Assembly: GCA_963775275.1 (NCBI GenBank)
Contig: CAVZII010000005.1
Coordinates: 186,001-250,000, forward strand
DNA length: 64,000 nucleotides
Direction: 5' to 3'
Origin: JANWHQ01 sp963775275
Lineage (GTDB): Bacteria; Pseudomonadota; Alphaproteobacteria; Caulobacterales; Caulobacteraceae
Below, one piece after another: positions 34,242 through 43,749 of the stretch. Numbering within the stretch: the stretch's first letter is position 1; every line of letters starts with the position of its first letter. Made by a program: the position numbers and the translations under genes. Below the pieces are notes generated by a model, which did not search any database, was not told where the DNA came from, and saw only the letters and a list, made by a program, of their open reading frames with translations.

Positions 34242-36037
34242 TCAGCAGCGACGTTGAACGAGACGGGGAAGTCTGGCCCGCCGTCACCCGTAAGGTGGTG
34301 CGCTGGAAGCGCGAGGCCCGCACCCGCTCCAGGGCGGGAGACGTTGACGGCGAGCTCGCCGCCTGGCGAAAGGTGCTCGAGCTCGACGGCGAAGACCCCC
34401 TGGCGCGTCCGGTGCTGGCCCGGCTGCTGGTCCGCAGCGGACGTTTCGAGGAGGCGGTCCGCCACCTCTGGCTGCTGGCCGAGGCCGACCCGGACGATCC
34501 CGAGAACTGGCGGCTGCTGATGAAAGCGGCCGCGCGGACCGGCGACACCGACGGGCTCGTCGCCGTCCTGGAGCGGATCTTTGCGATAAGCGGTCCCGAT
34601 CCGACGCTGCTGACCAAGCTCGTGCGGCAACTCACGGTGCAGGGCAGGACGGCCGAGCTGGTCCCGCATCTGCTTGCGCTGGCGGACCCGGCGCCGCCGA
34701 CGACGAGGCTGGGCCTGACCTTCGCCGGCAGTCCCGTCGGCTTCGTCCAGCTTCTCACGACACCGCCCTGGGCGGATCTTCTGTCCGAGGTCCGCGAGGC
34801 GTGCGAGCAACGTCAGGACGAGGCGGGCTCCCACCTCGCCGCCCTGCTCGACGACATGACCCCCGCTTGCCAGGCCTTGCTCATGCTCAAGCAGCGCCTG
34901 CTCGAGGGAGCGGACGGCGAGGCGGCGGTCGCGTCCGCGTCTCCTGTCGTCGGGATGATGGAAGCGCTCGCGCAGGTCGATTTGACGACGAAGCTCGGCC
35001 GGCTGCGGGGCCTCGTCCGAGATCAAATCTGGGTCGAACTGTCGATCATGCTGATGGATCACGACGCCTGGTTGGCGGAGATCATCGTGCTCGAGCGCTG
35101 GCTCGGGCATGGCGCCGCACCGCCCTGGGCCCGCCGTCGTCTGGCCCGGCTGAGCGCACGGCTTGGCCGCCCCGGGAAAGCGCCGAGGACCACGGGAAGG
35201 GCGGAGGCGCCCGTGGAGGAACATCCATCGACGCCGCGACCGGCGACCGACCCTTTGAGCGCGCTCCTGCCGCGTCATGTCTTCGTCCTACCACATGCAC
35301 CGAAGACCGGCGGCAGCTCGATCAAGTCGGGACTGAGGCGAATCCTGGGCGATACCCTTACAGGGTCCAGCATTCGGGCGGTGGGATCCAGCCTCGCCCT
35401 GATGCCTCCAGAGACGCGCCGCCGTCTCGGGCTCGTCAGCGGCCACTTTTCGCTCGACCAAGCCGAGGACGAGCTGGTCCCGCTGCTGGCGCTGGAGCCG
35501 CTTCTACTGGCCGTGGTCAGGGATCCGGTCGCCAGGGCCAAGTCGATCTACCGCTACATCGGGCGGCGAGCATTCACGCCCGAGCTGCGCAACCGCCAGC
35601 TGCGCGCCAGGTTCGACCCCGATGTCAATGTGATGATGCGGCGGTGGCTGGACGCGCCCAGCGACTGGGGCGGATGGAGGCATGACCAATGCCGCACGAT
35701 CTGCGGCGAGCCCGACGCCGACGCCGCCATCCGCGCGCTGGAAACCCGCTACCTCGCAGCCGTGACGACCACCTCGTTGAATGCGTTGGTGACGACGACG
35801 GCGAAGGCCCTGGCCCGGGCGGCCCCGCCCGCGCTGCACAGGAAGCAGACCAGCTCGCAGGAGTTGGAGCTGGAGCCGGCGCTGGAGGCGAAGCTCCGCG
35901 ATAGCCACCACCAGGACCAGAGGCTGTTCGAGTGGGTCCAGGCCAACCAGGAGCGGCTCCTGGAGCGCTGCGAGGCGCGGCTGCGCAAACTCCGCCCCAG
36001 ACCAGATCCACCGGGCGCCCGGCGGCCGCCGAAATGA
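34238..36037 (+). CDS. TPR-sulfotransferase paralogue 2
   Basis: A 599-residue two-part protein. Residues about 15-160 are TPR-like (ELAAWRKVLELDGEDPLARP, LVRSGRFEEAVRHLWLLAEA), about 170-335 are helical and unassigned, and about 345-590 form a PAPS-dependent sulfotransferase: FVLPHAPKTGGSSIKSGL (5'-PSB), SGHFSLDQAEDELV, VVRDPVARAKSIYRYIG (3'-PB), then SDWGGWRHDQCRTICGEPDA. ATGA overlaps join it to both neighbours. It has no signal peptide, so it should act in the cytoplasm on a carbohydrate or other acceptor; the acceptor is unknown. Confidence 0.88.
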   Translation: MISSDVERDGEVWPAVTRKVVRWKREARTRSRAGDVDGELAAWRKVLELDGEDPLARPVLARLLVRSGRFEEAVRHLWLLAEADPDDPENWRLLMKAAARTGDTDGLVAVLERIFAISGPDPTLLTKLVRQLTVQGRTAELVPHLLALADPAPPTTRLGLTFAGSPVGFVQLLTTPPWADLLSEVREACEQRQDEAGSHLAALLDDMTPACQALLMLKQRLLEGADGEAAVASASPVVGMMEALAQVDLTTKLGRLRGLVRDQIWVELSIMLMDHDAWLAEIIVLERWLGHGAAPPWARRRLARLSARLGRPGKAPRTTGRAEAPVEEHPSTPRPATDPLSALLPRHVFVLPHAPKTGGSSIKSGLRRILGDTLTGSSIRAVGSSLALMPPETRRRLGLVSGHFSLDQAEDELVPLLALEPLLLAVVRDPVARAKSIYRYIGRRAFTPELRNRQLRARFDPDVNVMMRRWLDAPSDWGGWRHDQCRTICGEPDADAAIRALETRYLAAVTTTSLNALVTTTAKALARAAPPALHRKQTSSQELELEPALEAKLRDSHHQDQRLFEWVQANQERLLERCEARLRKLRPRPDPPGARRPPK

Positions 36038-37800
36038 TCGGGAGCGACGCCGAACGGGACCGGGAAGTCGTGGAGGCCGTCACACGGGAGGTGGTGCACT
36101 GGAAACGCGAGGCCCGCGAGTGCGCCAGGACCGGGGACGTCGAAGCAGAGCTCGCCGCCTGGCGCAAGGTGCTCGAGCTCGATGGCGAGGATCCCCTGGC
36201 GCGTCCGGTGCTGGCCCGGCTGCTGGTCCGCTGCGGGCGCTTCGAGGAGGCGACTCCTCTGCTTTGGACGCTCGCCGAGGCCGACCCCGATGATACGGAA
36301 ACCTGGCGGCTGCTGGTCAAGACAGCCGTGCTCAAGGGCGACGTTGACGGCCAGATCACGGTCTGGACGCGGATGCTCGCCCTGAGGGGGCCGGAGTTGA
36401 CGTTGCTCGCCAGGCTCGTCCGCCTTCTGATGTCGGTCGGCCGGACGACCGAGGCCGTGCCCCATCTGATCGCGCTGATCGATCCCACACTGGCCACGCC
36501 GTCATCCGGCCGGACCCTCGGCGGCAATAGTAACAACTTGGTCCAGCTGTTCACCGCGACGCCCCTGGCCGAGTTCGCGCCCGAGGTCCGGGCAGCCTGC
36601 GCGGCCTGCGAGGATGAGGCGGGCGCCATCCTGGCGGCGTTGCTCGGCGAGATGGAGCCGGCGCGCCTGGCGCTGCTCGCCCTCAAGCAACGGCTTGTGG
36701 ACGGCGCTGCGGGCGAGGACGCGGTCTCCGCCTCCGCGCCATTCATTGCCGCCATGAAGGGTCTGGCGCCTGCCGACCTGACGACGAGGCTCGGACGGCT
36801 GCAGACGCTGATCCGCGTCCAGCTGTGGACCGAACTGGCCAACATGCTGACGGATCATCACGCCACACTGGCGCAGGTCAACGCCCTCGAAGCCTGGATT
36901 CAATCGGGCGGCGCAGCGTCCTGGGCGCATCGCCGCCTCGCGCGCCTGCTCGCAAGATGCGGCCGTCAGGACGAGGCGAAGCACATCGCCGAAGAGCGGG
37001 CGGCGGAGGGTGGTCCGGCCCATCGGCGTGAGCGCCTGCCCGCCGATCCCCTCCACGCGATCCTGCCGCGCCACCTCTTCGTGCTTCCGCATGCGCCCAA
37101 GACCGGCGGAAGCTCGGTCAAGTCGGGGCTCGTCCAGCTTCTTGGCTGCGCCTCCCTCACGGGCGCCCACTTGACGTCGGTTCATGCCGCCCTCGCCCAG
37201 ACATCGGCCGATGCGCGCCTGTCCCTGGCGGTCCTGAGCGGACACTTCACCGCCGATCAGGCGGAGGACGAACTGATCCCCCTGGTAGGGCTTGAGCCGC
37301 TGTTCCTGGCCGTTGTGCGGGACCCGGCGGCCCGCATGAAGTCGATCTACAGCTACATCGGCCGCCGCGGCTCGGCGGAACAGCGCGACCGGCAGCTGCG
37401 GACCGGGTTCGATCCCGACGTCAATGTCGTGGTGCGCCGCTGGCTGGATGCGCCCAGTGACTGGGGCGGCTGGAGGCACGACCAATGCCGCATGATTTGC
37501 GGCGAGCCAAACGCCGACGCCGCTATCCGCGCGCTGGAGACCCGGTTCCTCGCGGCCGTGGTCACGACTTCGGTGAACGACATGGTCGCTGCGGTCGCGG
37601 CGGCGTTGGGCCGTCCAGCCCCGCGGCCGGCGCACAGGAAGCAGACCAATTCGCAGGACCTCCAGCTGGACCCCGGGCTGGAAGCGCGGATCCGCTGCCG
37701 CGACGACCAGGACCGGAAGCTGTTCGACTGGGTCCAGGCCAACCAGGCGCGGCTCCTGGAGCGCTGCACGACCCGGCTGGGCGAGCTGCAGGCCGGCTGA
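36034..37800 (+). CDS. TPR-sulfotransferase paralogue 3
   Basis: A 588-residue protein with the same plan as paralogue 2: TPR-like N-terminus (ELAAWRKVLELDGEDPLARP, nearly identical), helical middle, and sulfotransferase domain with FVLPHAPKTGGSSVKSGL (near residue 350), SGHFTADQAEDELI, VVRDPAARMKSIYSYIG (near 428) and WGGWRHDQCRMICGEPNADA. Identity to paralogue 2 is high at both ends and lower in the middle. It ends 12 bases from the convergent heparinase-like gene. Confidence 0.88.
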   Translation: MIGSDAERDREVVEAVTREVVHWKREARECARTGDVEAELAAWRKVLELDGEDPLARPVLARLLVRCGRFEEATPLLWTLAEADPDDTETWRLLVKTAVLKGDVDGQITVWTRMLALRGPELTLLARLVRLLMSVGRTTEAVPHLIALIDPTLATPSSGRTLGGNSNNLVQLFTATPLAEFAPEVRAACAACEDEAGAILAALLGEMEPARLALLALKQRLVDGAAGEDAVSASAPFIAAMKGLAPADLTTRLGRLQTLIRVQLWTELANMLTDHHATLAQVNALEAWIQSGGAASWAHRRLARLLARCGRQDEAKHIAEERAAEGGPAHRRERLPADPLHAILPRHLFVLPHAPKTGGSSVKSGLVQLLGCASLTGAHLTSVHAALAQTSADARLSLAVLSGHFTADQAEDELIPLVGLEPLFLAVVRDPAARMKSIYSYIGRRGSAEQRDRQLRTGFDPDVNVVVRRWLDAPSDWGGWRHDQCRMICGEPNADAAIRALETRFLAAVVTTSVNDMVAAVAAALGRPAPRPAHRKQTNSQDLQLDPGLEARIRCRDDQDRKLFDWVQANQARLLERCTTRLGELQAG

Positions 37801-37812
37801 CCGCCACCGTGT

Positions 37813-39498
37813 CTATCCCTCGATCTTCGTCAGCTTCCAGCGCACCCGGCCGCCCTTGTCGGCGCGCACGTGGCCCATCAGCACGATCTGGTGGGTGGCG
37901 AGCTGGCGGCCGTCGCGGAAGTGCACGGCCGGTTCGACCCGGACGTCGACGGCGTCGTTCCTCAGCCACCAGCCCTGCTCGGAGGGCCCGCGCAAGAGGA
38001 CGCTGCGCCGGTCTCGGGCGACCACCGCCTCGACCTCCGGCGCAAGCTGGAAGTGGATCGAGTAGGGGACCACCCGGGTGCGCCCGCCCGGCGCGGCGGA
38101 CGTGAACTGATCCTCCCCCCTCAGCTCGTCGGCCGCGAAGTCGAGATAGAGCCGCCGTTCGTGCAGCAGACCAGTCGAGCGGCTCCAGCCGTCATGCACG
38201 AGATCCAGCCACAGGCCGGAGTCGGAGGCGGCGCGCCGGGCCTGGACGCTGGCGGCCCCGCCGATCAGCCGCGGGCCGAGCGCCCGGGCGCGCCATCCCG
38301 CCAGCGGCCGGCCGGCCGAAGCGTGGTCCAGGGCCGCGGTCGATCCGGCCGAAGACAGGCGAAGGGCCTGGGCGGACGGCGCCTTGAGGCTCCAGCCCGC
38401 GTTGGTGATCAGCCGGTCGCGGCCGCAGACGATCTCGATCGCCGCCGGCTGGGCGCAGGCGGAGGCGCTGAAGGGCGCAGGCGCAGGCGGGGCGGCGTCG
38501 ACCATGACCTGGATGGAGCGGCCGGCGAGGCGGTGATAGCCGGCGTGCGGCGCGTGGACCGGCGGCGCGGCGGCGGGCGTCTCGTCCCTCGCCCGCGCGG
38601 CGGCGACATGGACGGGATCGCCCTCCTCGCCTCCCTGGAAACAGGCGAGCCGCCCGTCCGGCAGGGTGAAGAACCGCAGGGCCGCGGTCAGGCGATCGAT
38701 CGCGCGCGAGGCCTCCGCCGGCGACTCGAAGCCCCGCTGGGCCCAGCCGTCGTCCAGAGCTAGCAGGTCGAGCAGCAGCTCCAGCCCGGCCTCGGGCGAG
38801 CGGCTGACATGACCGCCGTCGGGCAGCACGGCCCGGGGAAGCAGCCGATCGATCCGGCTGAGGCTCCTGGCCAGGAGCCGGTCGCCGGCGGCCCCTGCCA
38901 GCGCCGAGGCGGCGAGGCCCGCGGCCACCGCCCGCTCGGCGGCGCGCCATGCGGGGTCCTTGCAGACCAGCAGCTGCCGGGCCTGCCGCGCGAGAAGCTC
39001 GGCCAGGGCCTCGACTTCGGCGTCCGAGGCGATCTCGGCCAGGGCCCCGGCGGCGCAGGCTAGGTTGACCGTGCGCCGCTCGAGCGTCTCTCCCGACCAG
39101 GCGAAGCTCGACCATCGGCCAAACGCGCGCCGCCAGTCCGAGATCAGGCGCAGCGCCTCGCGCGCGCCCGGCTCGCCCACGGCCAGGAGATGGCGTAGCC
39201 AGCCAAACCGGTGAAGGGCGTCGGCGAACGGCCGCGACGGGCTCGGCCGGTCGAATGGATCGCCGCCGGGCGGGATGGTCATGGAGGTCCCGGCCAGCAC
39301 CCAGGCGCCGACCATGATCGCCCGGCCTATCTCCGGGCGGCCCGGCCGGGAATCGGCGGGGAAGGCGGCAAAGCCCCTCGCCCGCGGCCAGGAGATGGAG
39401 AGCAGATGGGGCGGGGATCCGAACCACTCCGTGCGCCCCTGCCGGACGAGCGCGGCGACCACGGCTTCGATCAGCAGGGAGAGCCCCGCACTGCTCAT
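37813..39498 (-). CDS. Heparinase II/III-family protein
   Basis: A 561-residue protein with an N-terminal alpha-helical toroid (about 100-300, for example FGWLRHLLAVGEPGAREALRL) and a C-terminal beta-sandwich of the heparinase II/III type (GYHRLAGRSIQVMVDAAPPA, NAGWSLKAPSAQALRL, YLDFAADELRGEDQF). Family enzymes cleave uronate-containing polysaccharides; alphaproteobacterial copies without signal peptide, like this one, are of uncertain role. It is the last gene of rsmB-rpe-heparinase, 9 bases after rpe. Confidence 0.85.
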   Translation of the reverse strand: MSSAGLSLLIEAVVAALVRQGRTEWFGSPPHLLSISWPRARGFAAFPADSRPGRPEIGRAIMVGAWVLAGTSMTIPPGGDPFDRPSPSRPFADALHRFGWLRHLLAVGEPGAREALRLISDWRRAFGRWSSFAWSGETLERRTVNLACAAGALAEIASDAEVEALAELLARQARQLLVCKDPAWRAAERAVAAGLAASALAGAAGDRLLARSLSRIDRLLPRAVLPDGGHVSRSPEAGLELLLDLLALDDGWAQRGFESPAEASRAIDRLTAALRFFTLPDGRLACFQGGEEGDPVHVAAARARDETPAAAPPVHAPHAGYHRLAGRSIQVMVDAAPPAPAPFSASACAQPAAIEIVCGRDRLITNAGWSLKAPSAQALRLSSAGSTAALDHASAGRPLAGWRARALGPRLIGGAASVQARRAASDSGLWLDLVHDGWSRSTGLLHERRLYLDFAADELRGEDQFTSAAPGGRTRVVPYSIHFQLAPEVEAVVARDRRSVLLRGPSEQGWWLRNDAVDVRVEPAVHFRDGRQLATHQIVLMGHVRADKGGRVRWKLTKIEG

Positions 39499-39507
39499 GG
39501 GCCCGCT

Positions 39508-40170
39508 TCAGCCGCCTCTGAGAGCCGCGATGTTGCCCGCGTAGGCGTCGGGACCGCCCTTGAAGACGGAGGTGCCCGCGACCAGGGCGTCTGCGCCAGC
39601 CGCCAGGCATTGGCGGGCGGTCTCGGGCGTGACCCCGCCGTCCACCTCCAGCGTGATCGCCAGCCCCGCGGCGTCGATCATGGCGCGCAGGCGCTCGATC
39701 TTCCTGAGCTGGGCGGGGATGAACGCCTGCCCGCCGAAGCCGGGGTTCACCGACATCACCAGGATCAGGTCCGCATCCTCGAGCACCCATTCGACGTGCT
39801 CGGCCGGCGTCCCTGGATTGAGCACCACACCCGCCTTCCTGCCAAGCTCACGGATGTGCTGCAGCGAGCGGCCGAGGTGCGGGCCCGCCTCGGGATGCAC
39901 GCTGATGATGTCGGCGCCGGCCTCGGCGAAGGCGTCGAGATAGGGATCGGCGGGCGCGATCATCAGGTGGACGTCGAGCGGGATCGTCACGTGCGGGCGG
40001 ACCGCCTTCACCACCTGCGGGCCTATGGTGATGTTAGGTACGAAGTGGCCGTCCATGACGTCCAGGTGCAGCCAGTCCGCGCCGGCCGCCTCGACCGCGC
40101 GCGCTTCCTCCCCGAGCCGGGCGAAGTCGCCGGCCAGGATGGACGGCGCGATGATGGGGCGACCGGTCAT
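39508..40170 (-). CDS. rpe: Ribulose-phosphate 3-epimerase
   Basis: A 220-residue TIM-barrel enzyme of the pentose phosphate pathway interconverting ribulose 5-phosphate and xylulose 5-phosphate. It shows the family signatures APSILAGDFARLGEE, WLHLDVMDGHFVPNITIG (catalytic Asp and metal His), HLMIAPADPYLDAF, VMSVNPGFGGQAFIP and LEVDGGVTPETARQ. It overlaps rsmB (ATGA). Confidence 0.97.
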   Translation of the reverse strand: MTGRPIIAPSILAGDFARLGEEARAVEAAGADWLHLDVMDGHFVPNITIGPQVVKAVRPHVTIPLDVHLMIAPADPYLDAFAEAGADIISVHPEAGPHLGRSLQHIRELGRKAGVVLNPGTPAEHVEWVLEDADLILVMSVNPGFGGQAFIPAQLRKIERLRAMIDAAGLAITLEVDGGVTPETARQCLAAGADALVAGTSVFKGGPDAYAGNIAALRGG

Positions 40171-41511
40171 GAACCTGAGTTAGCCTCGCCGTCCGCGGCC
40201 GGCAAGCGACCCTCTCGCAAGAGGCGGGCCGCGAAGAAGCCGTCGAGGCCGCCGGGGCGATGGGACGGCAGGATGCGGAGCGTGCCGCCGGGGGTCAGGC
40301 TGGCCTCCGGCGCCCCGCCCTCGCCCGCCGCCAACGGGTCGAGGTGGAAATCCGGCTGATCGCGAAGGAAGGTCGCGACCCGGTCTTCCCCCTCCTCGGG
40401 CTCCAGCGAGCAGACGCAATAGACGAGCCGGCCGCCCGGCTTCACGCGTGATGCGGCGGCCTGGAGCAGGGAGGTCTGGACGGCCGCCGCTCGTCCGACG
40501 TCCGACGGCCGCGCCAGCCAAAGGACGTCCGGATGCCGACGGAAGGTGCCCGTGGCCGTACAGGGCGCGTCGAGGAGCACCGCATCGAAGCGCCGCGAAT
40601 CCGGCCACTGCGTGGCGTCGGCTGCGACGACCTCGGCGGCGAGCCGTGTACGCACGAGATTCTCGCGGAGCCGCTCGAGGCGCCGGTCCGAGCGGTCGAC
40701 GGAGACAACGCCCGCGCCGGCTGCCGCCAGCTGCAGCGTCTTGCCTCCCGGCGCGGCGCAAAGGTCGAGCACCATCTCGCCCGGCCGCGCCGCCAGGAGC
40801 CGCGCCGGGACAGCGGCCGAAGCGTCCTGAACCCACCACCGTCCCTCGCCGTAGCCCGGCCAGTCGGCCGGATCGCCCCGCAGCGACGTGCGGAGCGTCC
40901 CGCCAGGCAGGAGCTCGGCCTGGAGATCTTGGGCCATGGCCTCGGCCTCCGCCGGGTCGCGCGCCGTGAGGTCGGTCGGCGGCTCCTCCGCGATCAGCGC
41001 CGCTGTCGCCAGCGCCGCTTCTTCGCCGTAGGCCCTGGTCCAGCGCGCCAGAAGCCAGGCGGGCGCCAGCACTTCGGGGCCGGCCGGCGCCGGCCGCTCG
41101 CGCATCAGGGCGCGAAGGACGCCGTTGACCAGGGCCTTGAACGACCGCGTTGCGCGCGTCCGGCCAGCCAGATCCACGCTCGTCGAGACGGCTGCGTGGG
41201 CTGGCGTGTCCAGGACCAGCAGCTGGGCGGCGCCGAGGCGCAGGATGTCCATCACCGCCTCGGGCGGCGGACGCTCCAGACGCGCCTGAAGCGCAAGGTC
41301 GAGCTCACGCCGACGGCGCAGCATGGTCATCGCGAGGGCTCGCGCGAAGCCCCGGTCGCGCGCATCGAGCGCGGCCATCCCCGGAGAACTCCATGGCGCC
41401 CTCGAGGCCGCCCCTGTGCGCAAGGGCCGCCTGCACGATGCCGAGGGCGGCCTGGCGGGCGGCGAGACCCGGACCTTCTGCGTCGACGCGTGATGGCGGC
41501 GGACGGGCCAA
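40167..41511 (-). CDS. rsmB: 16S rRNA (cytosine-967-C5)-methyltransferase, N-terminal frameshift
   Basis: RsmB/Sun family. The C-terminal part shows the AdoMet loop LDLCAAPGGKTLQ, the motif IV Cys in LLDAPCTATGTFRRHPDVLW and the catalytic Cys in VYCVCSLEPEEGED. The NusB-like N-terminal domain continues into another frame: GLAARQAALGIVQAALAHRG, starting at TTG 41511, joins MAALDARDRGFARALAMTM only if one base of the C4 run at 41379-41382 is removed. As given, the long frame can only start at GTG 41423 with an unrelated 15-residue leader. Sequence error or a real N-terminal lesion are both possible. Confidence 0.88.
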
Positions 41512-41517
41512 GGCGGA

Positions 41518-41625
41518 TCAGGCGGCGCGCGCCGGGCCAGGCGGCTTGCGCAGGGCCGTGAGGGTCATGCCGGCTGGGGCGTGGACGGGCGCTACGATGA
41601 AGAAGGCGAAGGACAGGCGTGACAT
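41518..41625 (-). CDS. Possible 35-residue small ORF before rsmB
   Basis: ATG to TGA reading MSRLSFAFFIVAPVHAPAGM and on, ending 6 bases before the rsmB TTG start. It has a short hydrophobic stretch and no recognised family. It could be a leader peptide or chance; the only positive sign is tight spacing to rsmB. Confidence 0.2.
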   Translation of the reverse strand: MSRLSFAFFIVAPVHAPAGMTLTALRKPPGPARAA

Positions 41626-41742
41626 CCGGGACCCCGGTCGTGGATGAGGGCGGCCCGCGTCGGCCGCGGCGGGCGGAATTGAACAGGCCGCACGTGCCGC
41701 CGCAACCTCGTCCGCCCTTGCCGGCCGCCGCGGAGCGTCTAG

Positions 41743-41958
41743 ATGGAAGGCATGGACGATGATCCTCCCCTGCCGGAAGGCGCGGCGCCCGGCAAGACCT
41801 TGAGCCCGGAGGCGCGCCGCGCGCTCGAGGAGGCGTCCGTCCGGCGCGCGGCGGCCAAGGCCGAGGCCCGCCACCTGAACGAGCATGATGGGCCGAAGGG
41901 CCCCGAGCCCACGCGCTATGGCGACTGGGAGCGCAAGGGACTGGCGGTGGACTTCTAG
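41743..41958 (+). CDS. DUF1674 protein (succinate dehydrogenase assembly factor 4-like)
   Basis: A 71-residue protein ending in the family signature HDGPKGPEPTRYGDWERKGL-AVDF. DUF1674 includes mitochondrial SDHAF4, which helps flavinylated SdhA mature; the bacterial role is inferred. A second ATG four codons in is an alternative start. Divergent from rsmB, as in several alphaproteobacteria. Confidence 0.88.
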   Translation: MEGMDDDPPLPEGAAPGKTLSPEARRALEEASVRRAAAKAEARHLNEHDGPKGPEPTRYGDWERKGLAVDF

Positions 41959-42059
41959 CCTCGCGCGAGGCGGGCTCCCGCCAGGAGCGCAGATCGTGGC
42001 GCCGAGGGCTCCCCGAGCCTATTCCAACCGGCAGTCGAGTTCCCCTGGGAGGGCCGGCC

Positions 42060-42960
42060 ATGGCCAGCGCCCTGAGACGTCTACTTCTCGCCTCCGCCTT
42101 CACTCTCGCCGGCCCGGTCGCGTTCGCCGGCAGCGCGCCGGCGGCCTATTACCCCTCGCTGGGCTATGGCCAGACCCCGCCCCTCTACGAGGGGCCGCCG
42201 GCCTATGACAAGTCTCCGGCGACGGCGGGCGCGCCAGCCCGCTTCGATCCACGCGAAGGCTATGGCCCGCCGCCCGGCTACGTCGGCGACCCGGCCTATC
42301 GCAACCCGCCGCCGACTGTGGGCGCCCCCGCGTACGGCGCCGCGGAAGATTGGCCGCCTCCGCAGGCCTACCGGCGCAGCGACGAGGGCGGCTACACAGG
42401 TTCCAGCTCGAGCTACAGCTCACGCTCCTACGGCGCCTACTCCAGCCGCAGCGTCGAACAGTACGGCTATGACTCCGGCTGGCGCGGAGAAGGCTCCGAG
42501 TTCCTCGGACGAGGCCTCCGAGCGGGGCGGCTACGCCCTTGGCTATCGCTCGGGCGGCGACGCCGGCGGGCGCGCCTACTCCGGCTCCAGCGTCCAGGAA
42601 TACGACTACAACTCAGGCTGGCGCGGCGGCTATCGCGAGGCGCGACCGCCGTGCCCGTTCGCCCATCCGGACGACGAGGTCACGCCCCCGTCCTCGGGCC
42701 ATCCGGGGTGTCCGGCGCATCACTGGCGCCACCATTCGCGGACCGAGCGCCTGCCCAGCTCCTTCTTCGCGGACGCCGGCGGCGTCGGCCCCGACTACAT
42801 CGACGGCGGCTATGGCGGCGGCGGATACGTCATTGAAGGCGGAAGCGCCGGCTCATCGGCCTTCGCCTCCGCTCGGGCGAGCGCGCGGGTCGGCGTAGGC
42901 ATCCGGTTCCATGGCGGCGGGCGCCGGGTCGTCCGCCACGGCTGCGGCTGCCGTCGCTAG
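42060..42960 (+). CDS. Secreted Tyr/Gly/Ser/Pro-rich protein, frameshifted
   Basis: It begins with a signal peptide (LRRLLLASAFTLAGPVAFAG) followed by low-complexity repeats (PPAYDKSPATAGAPA, GYGPPPGYVGDPAYRNPPPT, SSYSSRSYGAYSSRSVEQYG). Near 42485-42515 the frame must change for the composition to continue (ERGGYALGYRSGGDAGGRAY, VQEYDYNSGWRGG) to the stop at 42960. The repeated units YGYDSGWRG and YDYNSGWRG on either side of the break show both parts belong together. It resembles surface or envelope proteins of low complexity; no family assigned. Its stop overlaps pyrF on the other strand. Confidence 0.65.
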
Positions 42961-43655
42961 ACAGGCACGCCCGCCATCTCCTGGACGATCGCTTCGGCCG
43001 CGGCCCTCGGGTCGGGCGCCGCGATGATCGGCCGGCCCACCACCAGGTGACTCGCCCCGGCGTTCAGGGCGTCGGCCGGAGAAGCCGCCCTCGCCTGGTC
43101 GTTCATGGCGGCGCCGGCGGGCCTGACGCCCGGCGTCACGACGAGGAATCCGGGACCGCCGATCGAACGGGCCAGCGCCGCTTCCTTGGGACTGGCGATG
43201 ACCCCGTCGCAGCCCGCCTCCAGCGCCTGACGCACACGACGCTCGACCAGCCCGGCCGCGCCCATGGCGTAACCCATCGCGGCGAGGTCGGCGTCGGCCA
43301 GGCTGGTCAGGACCGTGACGGCCAGGATCTTCAGCGGCGCGTCCCGCCGGCCCCGCACCGCGGCCGCCATGACCTGCGGCTCCCCGTGCACGGTGAGGAA
43401 GTCGCAGGCGCCCGACGCGGCGATCACCGCGGCCGCGCGCTCCACCTGGTTGCCGATGTCGTGCAGCTTCCAGTCGGCGAAGATGGAGCAGCCCTCCCCC
43501 TTCAGCGCCTTGGCCAGGGCCATGCCGTCGCTCGCCAGGAGCTCGAGTCCGATCTTGTAGAAGCCCACCGCCGGACCGATCCGGCGGGTCAGGGTGCGGG
43601 CCTCATCGACGGTCGGCACGTCCAGGGCGCAGATCAGGCGTGGGTCCGCTTGCAA
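42957..43655 (-). CDS. pyrF: Orotidine 5'-phosphate decarboxylase
   Basis: A 232-residue TIM barrel catalysing OMP to UMP, the last step of pyrimidine synthesis. Signatures: ICALDVPTVDEA at the start, the catalytic array IFADWKLHDIGNQV (Asp-Lys-Asp), LTVHGEPQVMAAA, VTPGVRP and LVVGRPI near the C-terminal phosphate site. Start at ATG 43655. Confidence 0.96.
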   Translation of the reverse strand: MQADPRLICALDVPTVDEARTLTRRIGPAVGFYKIGLELLASDGMALAKALKGEGCSIFADWKLHDIGNQVERAAAVIAASGACDFLTVHGEPQVMAAAVRGRRDAPLKILAVTVLTSLADADLAAMGYAMGAAGLVERRVRQALEAGCDGVIASPKEAALARSIGGPGFLVVTPGVRPAGAAMNDQARAASPADALNAGASHLVVGRPIIAAPDPRAAAEAIVQEMAGVPV

Positions 43656-43749
43656 GGCCGAGCCTCCGGTGTGGTGAAGCGCCGCGCGCAGGGATAGACA
43701 CGGAGCGAAGAGCCCGCGGCGAATCCGAATTGAGAGCTAAGGCCCCCCA

